Part shown: piece after piece, positions 61,207 through 64,000 of the stretch
How the letters are laid out: every line of letters starts with the position of its first letter
Position numbering within the stretch: the first letter of the stretch is position 1
NCBI RefSeq assembly: GCF_014842975.1
Contig: NZ_JACYXK010000020.1
Span: forward strand, 62,001-126,000
Reading direction: 5' to 3'
From: Rhodanobacter sp. DHB23
Lineage (GTDB): Bacteria; Pseudomonadota; Gammaproteobacteria; Xanthomonadales; Rhodanobacteraceae
Length of the DNA: 64,000 bases
The notes under the pieces: generated by a model
The model's input: only the letters and a program-made list of their open reading frames with translations
Told to the model about the DNA's origin: nothing
Databases searched by the model: none
Made by a program: the position numbers and the translations under genes

Positions 61207-62273
61207 GCGCGCAGGCTCCTTGCCTCGATCACCTTGAAGCCGTCCTGCAGCGCGAGCTGGCGCACCTCGGCGAAGCGCGCGGCGAGCAAGTCCTCGTACG
61301 GCAGATGGCGGTTCGCCACGATCAGCAGGCGCCCCTGCGACGTGAGCGCATCGGCGGCGCTGGTGATGAACGCGCGGCCGAGTTCGGGCAAGTCCGCTCG
61401 ACCGAGATGGAACGGCGGGTTGCTGACGATGACGTCGTAACGGTCCAGCAGCCCGCGGGTGACATCGTGCCAATGCACGTTCATATGCAACCCATGGCCT
61501 GACTTGGCCACGGCGTTGGCCACGTTACGGTGCAAAGGCTCCAGGGCACGCCCTTCCGCCTCGTACAAATCCAGCGCCGCGAGACGAGGGCAGCGCTCGA
61601 TCAGCTGTGTCGAGAGATAGCCGTAGCCGGCGCCAAGATCGGCCATGCGACCGTGCAGATCTTCGGGGAAATGCTCGGCGAGCAAGGCTGAGGCACGATC
61701 CACGCGATCCCACGCGAACAGGCCGGGCCGGCTCCACCAGCCCTCGGCGGTTTCGCGCGGCGCGTCCAGCGCGCGCCATGCGTCCTGCAGGGCACGGTCG
61801 ATGGCACCCGGCCGCGGGGTGGTCCAGAACACCCGGCAATGATGCTTGGACAGACTGCCCACCGCACCGGCGAGTCGCTTCAGGTCGGCCTCGCTGGACT
61901 TCGCACCTTCGGCGTTCGGCATGCTCGCCACCAGCGTGCCGCCCGGTGCGAGATGGTCCAGCGCACGGGTGAACAGCGCGCGCGCCTCGTCGCGCTGGCG
62001 CGGCGGCAGCAGCAGCACCAGCGGAAAGGTTTCCCCCTCGCCCGCTTCGCCCACGCGCAGGCCGCAGCGCGCCAGCTCGTCGGCGAACGGCAGGAAGCTC
62101 TGCTCGCACAGCCAGCCCGGCTGCGCCAGCTCGCGCAGACGCACGCCGGCGCGGGCACGCAGGAACAGCGCGCGGCCGTCCGTCGGCAGCGGCAAGCCGC
62201 CGCTGGCGAACGCTACGAACAAGGCATCCAGCGCCGCCTCGGGCGCGGCCGCGGAGAAACCGGCTGCAGTCAC
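61203..62273 (-). CDS. RsmC-like 16S rRNA (guanine-N2) methyltransferase
   Basis: A 356-residue SAM-dependent methyltransferase with the RsmC/RlmG plan: a degenerate N-terminal half and a C-terminal MTS domain with MADLGAGYGYLSTQLIE (SAM loop) and YDVIVSNPPFHLG (catalytic NPPF). The start is a GTG at 62273 (VTAAGFSAAAPEAALDAL) with no clear ribosome site; longer frames would overlap the HNH gene. Coupled to rsuA, so two small-subunit rRNA modification enzymes are coexpressed. Confidence 0.85.
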   Translation of the reverse strand: MTAAGFSAAAPEAALDALFVAFASGGLPLPTDGRALFLRARAGVRLRELAQPGWLCEQSFLPFADELARCGLRVGEAGEGETFPLVLLLPPRQRDEARALFTRALDHLAPGGTLVASMPNAEGAKSSEADLKRLAGAVGSLSKHHCRVFWTTPRPGAIDRALQDAWRALDAPRETAEGWWSRPGLFAWDRVDRASALLAEHFPEDLHGRMADLGAGYGYLSTQLIERCPRLAALDLYEAEGRALEPLHRNVANAVAKSGHGLHMNVHWHDVTRGLLDRYDVIVSNPPFHLGRADLPELGRAFITSAADALTSQGRLLIVANRHLPYEDLLAARFAEVRQLALQDGFKVIEARSLRA

Positions 62274-62331
62274 GGTGATATCGGATGGAAACGGGCGGCC
62301 ATTGTACGGTGCCCGCGCGAGGCGACGGCGT

Positions 62332-62718
62332 TCAGCGCCCGCCCTTCGCTTCCAGCATCGCCTTGAGGTCGGCGAACGGGTTGCCGGTGGCGGGCGCCTG
62401 TTCGGGCGCGGCAAGGTCGTAGCCGGCGCCGCGCACATGGTCGATGTGGCGCGAATGCTCGTTGTCGTGGCAATACACGCAGAGCAGCTCCCAGTTGCTG
62501 CCGTCGGCGGGGTTGTCGTCGTGGTTGTGGTTGCGGTGGTGCACGGTGAGCTCGCGCACGTTCGCGCGGGTGAACTCGCGGCCGCAACGGCCGCAGACCC
62601 ACGGGTACATCTTCAACGCGCGCTCGCGATAGCCCAGCTCGCGCTGCTCGGCCGCGCGACGCGCCTCGGCCACGATGCGGTCGAGCCTGCTGTCGTCGGG
62701 GATCTTCGGGCTGGGCAT
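62332..62718 (-). CDS. YajD-type HNH nuclease
   Basis: A 128-residue HNH endonuclease-fold protein: zinc pair WVCGRCGREF and LLCVYCHDNEH, with the HNH core ELTVHHRNHNHDDNPADGSN. Matches the YajD family. Start at 62718 (MPSPKIPDDSRLDRIV). Cellular role unknown. Confidence 0.9.
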   Translation of the reverse strand: MPSPKIPDDSRLDRIVAEARRAAEQRELGYRERALKMYPWVCGRCGREFTRANVRELTVHHRNHNHDDNPADGSNWELLCVYCHDNEHSRHIDHVRGAGYDLAAPEQAPATGNPFADLKAMLEAKGGR

Positions 62719-62794
62719 GGTGCGGGCTGTCCGGTGAATCGCGGCGAGCATTATGCGATGGTCGCGACCCGCCCGGACATCCCGCGGCAAGCGG

Positions 62795-63136
62795 TCACGC
62801 CCCGCTGTGCGTGGCCACCGCGTCCATCACGCGCGCCGAGTACACCAGCGCGGCGCCGGCGTTCATCGCCACGGCCACGCCCAGCGCCTCGGCGATCTCC
62901 TCGCGCGTCGCGCCATGCTTCAGCGCCTCGCCCGTGTGCACGGTGATGCAGCCGTCGCAGCGGGTGGTGACCGCCACCGCCAGCGAGATCAGCTCGCGGG
63001 TCTTGGCGTCCAGGTGGCCGGTCTCGGCGCCGGCCTTGGACAGGGTCTGGTAGCCGGCCAGCGTGCCGGGGCTGAGCTTGCCGATCTCGCCGATGCGGGC
63101 GAGCAGTTCCTTGCGGTATCCGAGCCAGTCGAGCAT
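62795..63136 (-). CDS. Carboxymuconolactone decarboxylase / AhpD-like protein
   Basis: A 113-residue protein with the CxxC peroxidase-like motif TTRCDGCITVHTGEALKHGA and AEALGVAVAMNAGAALVYS. Single-domain members are AhpD-like reductases or decarboxylases; which one cannot be said. Preceded by GGGGGAGACTTCC before the ATG. Confidence 0.88.
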   Translation of the reverse strand: MLDWLGYRKELLARIGEIGKLSPGTLAGYQTLSKAGAETGHLDAKTRELISLAVAVTTRCDGCITVHTGEALKHGATREEIAEALGVAVAMNAGAALVYSARVMDAVATHSGA

Positions 63137-63186
63137 GGAAGTCTCCCCCTTGCGCGTGAAGGACGGGCAGTATCGCCCGCGCGTCG

Positions 63187-64000
63187 TCAAGGCGGCGTCG
63201 GCGCCGATGCGCTCGCTGCCGGCAACTCGTCCACCATCTGCGCCGCCAGCGGCTGGTAGCCGCCTTCGAAGTGATGGTCGCCGTTCTTGGCGTGCACCGT
63301 CACCCACGTGGGCAGTTTTGGATCGGTGCACAGCGCATCGTCGGCTTCATCCTTGCCGTAGTAGCAGATCACGGGGAACTGGTTGTGGAGCGCGACCAGC
63401 GGCGGCAGCGCGTCGTAGTGCTCCACCTTGTTGAACTTCTCCAGCACGGTCTTCACGAAGGCCTTGAAGCGGCCCTGCGTGATCATGTAGCCCTCGAACT
63501 GGATCTCGAAGCTGGTGTCGTGGCTGGGCGACAGCAGCACCAGCTGGGTGATGCGCGCGCGGTTGGCGGGGCTCAGCTTGTCGATGATGGTGGGCAGCAC
63601 GTCGGCGCCGAAGGAGAAACCCACCAGCCACACGCGCGGCTTGTGCCACTGGTCGACGTACTTGCTCATCAGCGCGTCGAGTTGCGCGGCGGATTCGTCG
63701 GGCGTGCGGTTGCGCCAGAAATACTTGAACGCGTTGATGCCCAGCACCGGGATGCCGTCCGCCGCGAAGGCGTTGCCGAGCTGCTTGTCGAGGTCGGCCC
63801 AGCCGCCGTCGCCGGAATACAGGATGGTGAGCACGTCGCCCTTGCCCGCCGGCGCCTGCGCGCCGGCCGCGGGCGCCAGCACGATGGTGGAATCCTCCAG
63901 GCTGGGCCTGGAGAACGGTGTCCACACCAGCAGGGCCAGGCCCAGCACGCACGCACCCACGCCTGACCCCATGATCCACTTGCCTCTCTTCGACTTGCTC
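63187..64000 (-). CDS. AcvB/VirJ-family serine hydrolase-like protein (5' end cut)
   Basis: Periplasmic virulence/lipid-linked protein family of alpha/beta-hydrolase fold: VLTILYSGDGGWADLDKQL (family signature), VWLVGFSFGADVLP (nucleophile elbow) and a C-terminal GDHHFEGGYQPLA with His. A Met at 63972 could start it, but the frame is open to the window edge and reads SKSKRGKWIMGSGVGACVLG, so a positively charged N-terminus with a membrane helix probably begins just outside. AcvB/VirJ proteins in Rhizobiales act on lysyl-phosphatidylglycerol. Confidence 0.85.
   Translation of the reverse strand, partial: SKSKRGKWIMGSGVGACVLGLALLVWTPFSRPSLEDSTIVLAPAAGAQAPAGKGDVLTILYSGDGGWADLDKQLGNAFAADGIPVLGINAFKYFWRNRTPDESAAQLDALMSKYVDQWHKPRVWLVGFSFGADVLPTIIDKLSPANRARITQLVLLSPSHDTSFEIQFEGYMITQGRFKAFVKTVLEKFNKVEHYDALPPLVALHNQFPVICYYGKDEADDALCTDPKLPTWVTVHAKNGDHHFEGGYQPLAAQMVDELPAASASAPTPP

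Overview
The window is GC-rich, gene-dense bacterial DNA. Its content points to a gammaproteobacterium of the Lysobacterales (Xanthomonadales), most likely Rhodanobacteraceae (Dyella, Rhodanobacter, Luteibacter or Frateuria type). The pointers are a large Xanthomonas/Caulobacter-type TonB receptor, a type IV secretion effector carrying a C-terminal XVIPCD signal, PhaR/PhaB, kynurenine monooxygenase, a complete System I cytochrome c maturation operon, and REP-type palindromes of the GTAGGAGCGGCTTCAGCC kind. The family call is inference; no rRNA is present.

Left part (1-9.9 kb, mostly minus strand): the 5' part of comEC; a plus-strand pair consisting of a probable immunity protein and a peptidoglycan-hydrolase effector with XVIPCD; lolC-lolD; then a complete succinate dehydrogenase operon read as sdhAF4-sdhC-sdhD-sdhA-sdhB-sdhE-ygfX. 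10-14 kb: ygfZ, a SleB-like hydrolase, two glycine-zipper lipoproteins and a TatD nuclease. 14.1-19.2 kb: a marR-outer membrane factor-emrA-emrB drug-efflux operon with a candidate MarR operator. 19.6-21 kb: phaR and phaB. 21.1-31.1 kb: kmo, a DUF3293 gene, ccmABCDEFGHI and metX, tightly packed.

31.3-34.6 kb: a BlaI-type repressor with two operators, an M56 protease with a DUF3471-like C-terminal domain, and a secreted alpha/beta hydrolase. 34.7-40.1 kb: a phosphoesterase, a cysteine-dioxygenase-like cupin, tRNA-Leu(CAA), and a LysR/MFS/DkgB set. 40.3-53.8 kb: a probable chitin/chitosan (amino-sugar) locus: a LacI-type palindrome, glucokinase-family sugar kinase, GH20 hexosaminidase, TonB receptor, APC permease, GH2 exo-glucosaminidase, LacI regulator and a sulfotransferase. 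54-64 kb: an HU-like protein, a SUMF1-domain protein, RNase D, tRNA-Ala(CGC) followed by an IS30 remnant and an AbiEii-like toxin pair, Dyp peroxidase, RsuA, an RsmC-like methyltransferase, an HNH nuclease, a carboxymuconolactone decarboxylase-like protein and the 5'-truncated end of an AcvB/VirJ gene.

The most unusual feature is a dispersed element of about 260-268 bp present three times (9942, 19196, 48944), with a possible solo end at 58272. Its terminal inverted repeats (32 bp, perfect in one copy) close over two internal hairpins, and sequence differences between copies are largely compensated on the opposite arm, so pairing is kept. One copy supplies the last codons and the stop of the APC permease. 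Other repeat families include REPIN-like palindromes, one of which is translated inside ccmH and one of which lies inside the sdh operon, and a CCCTCTCC/GGAGAGGG palindromic element.
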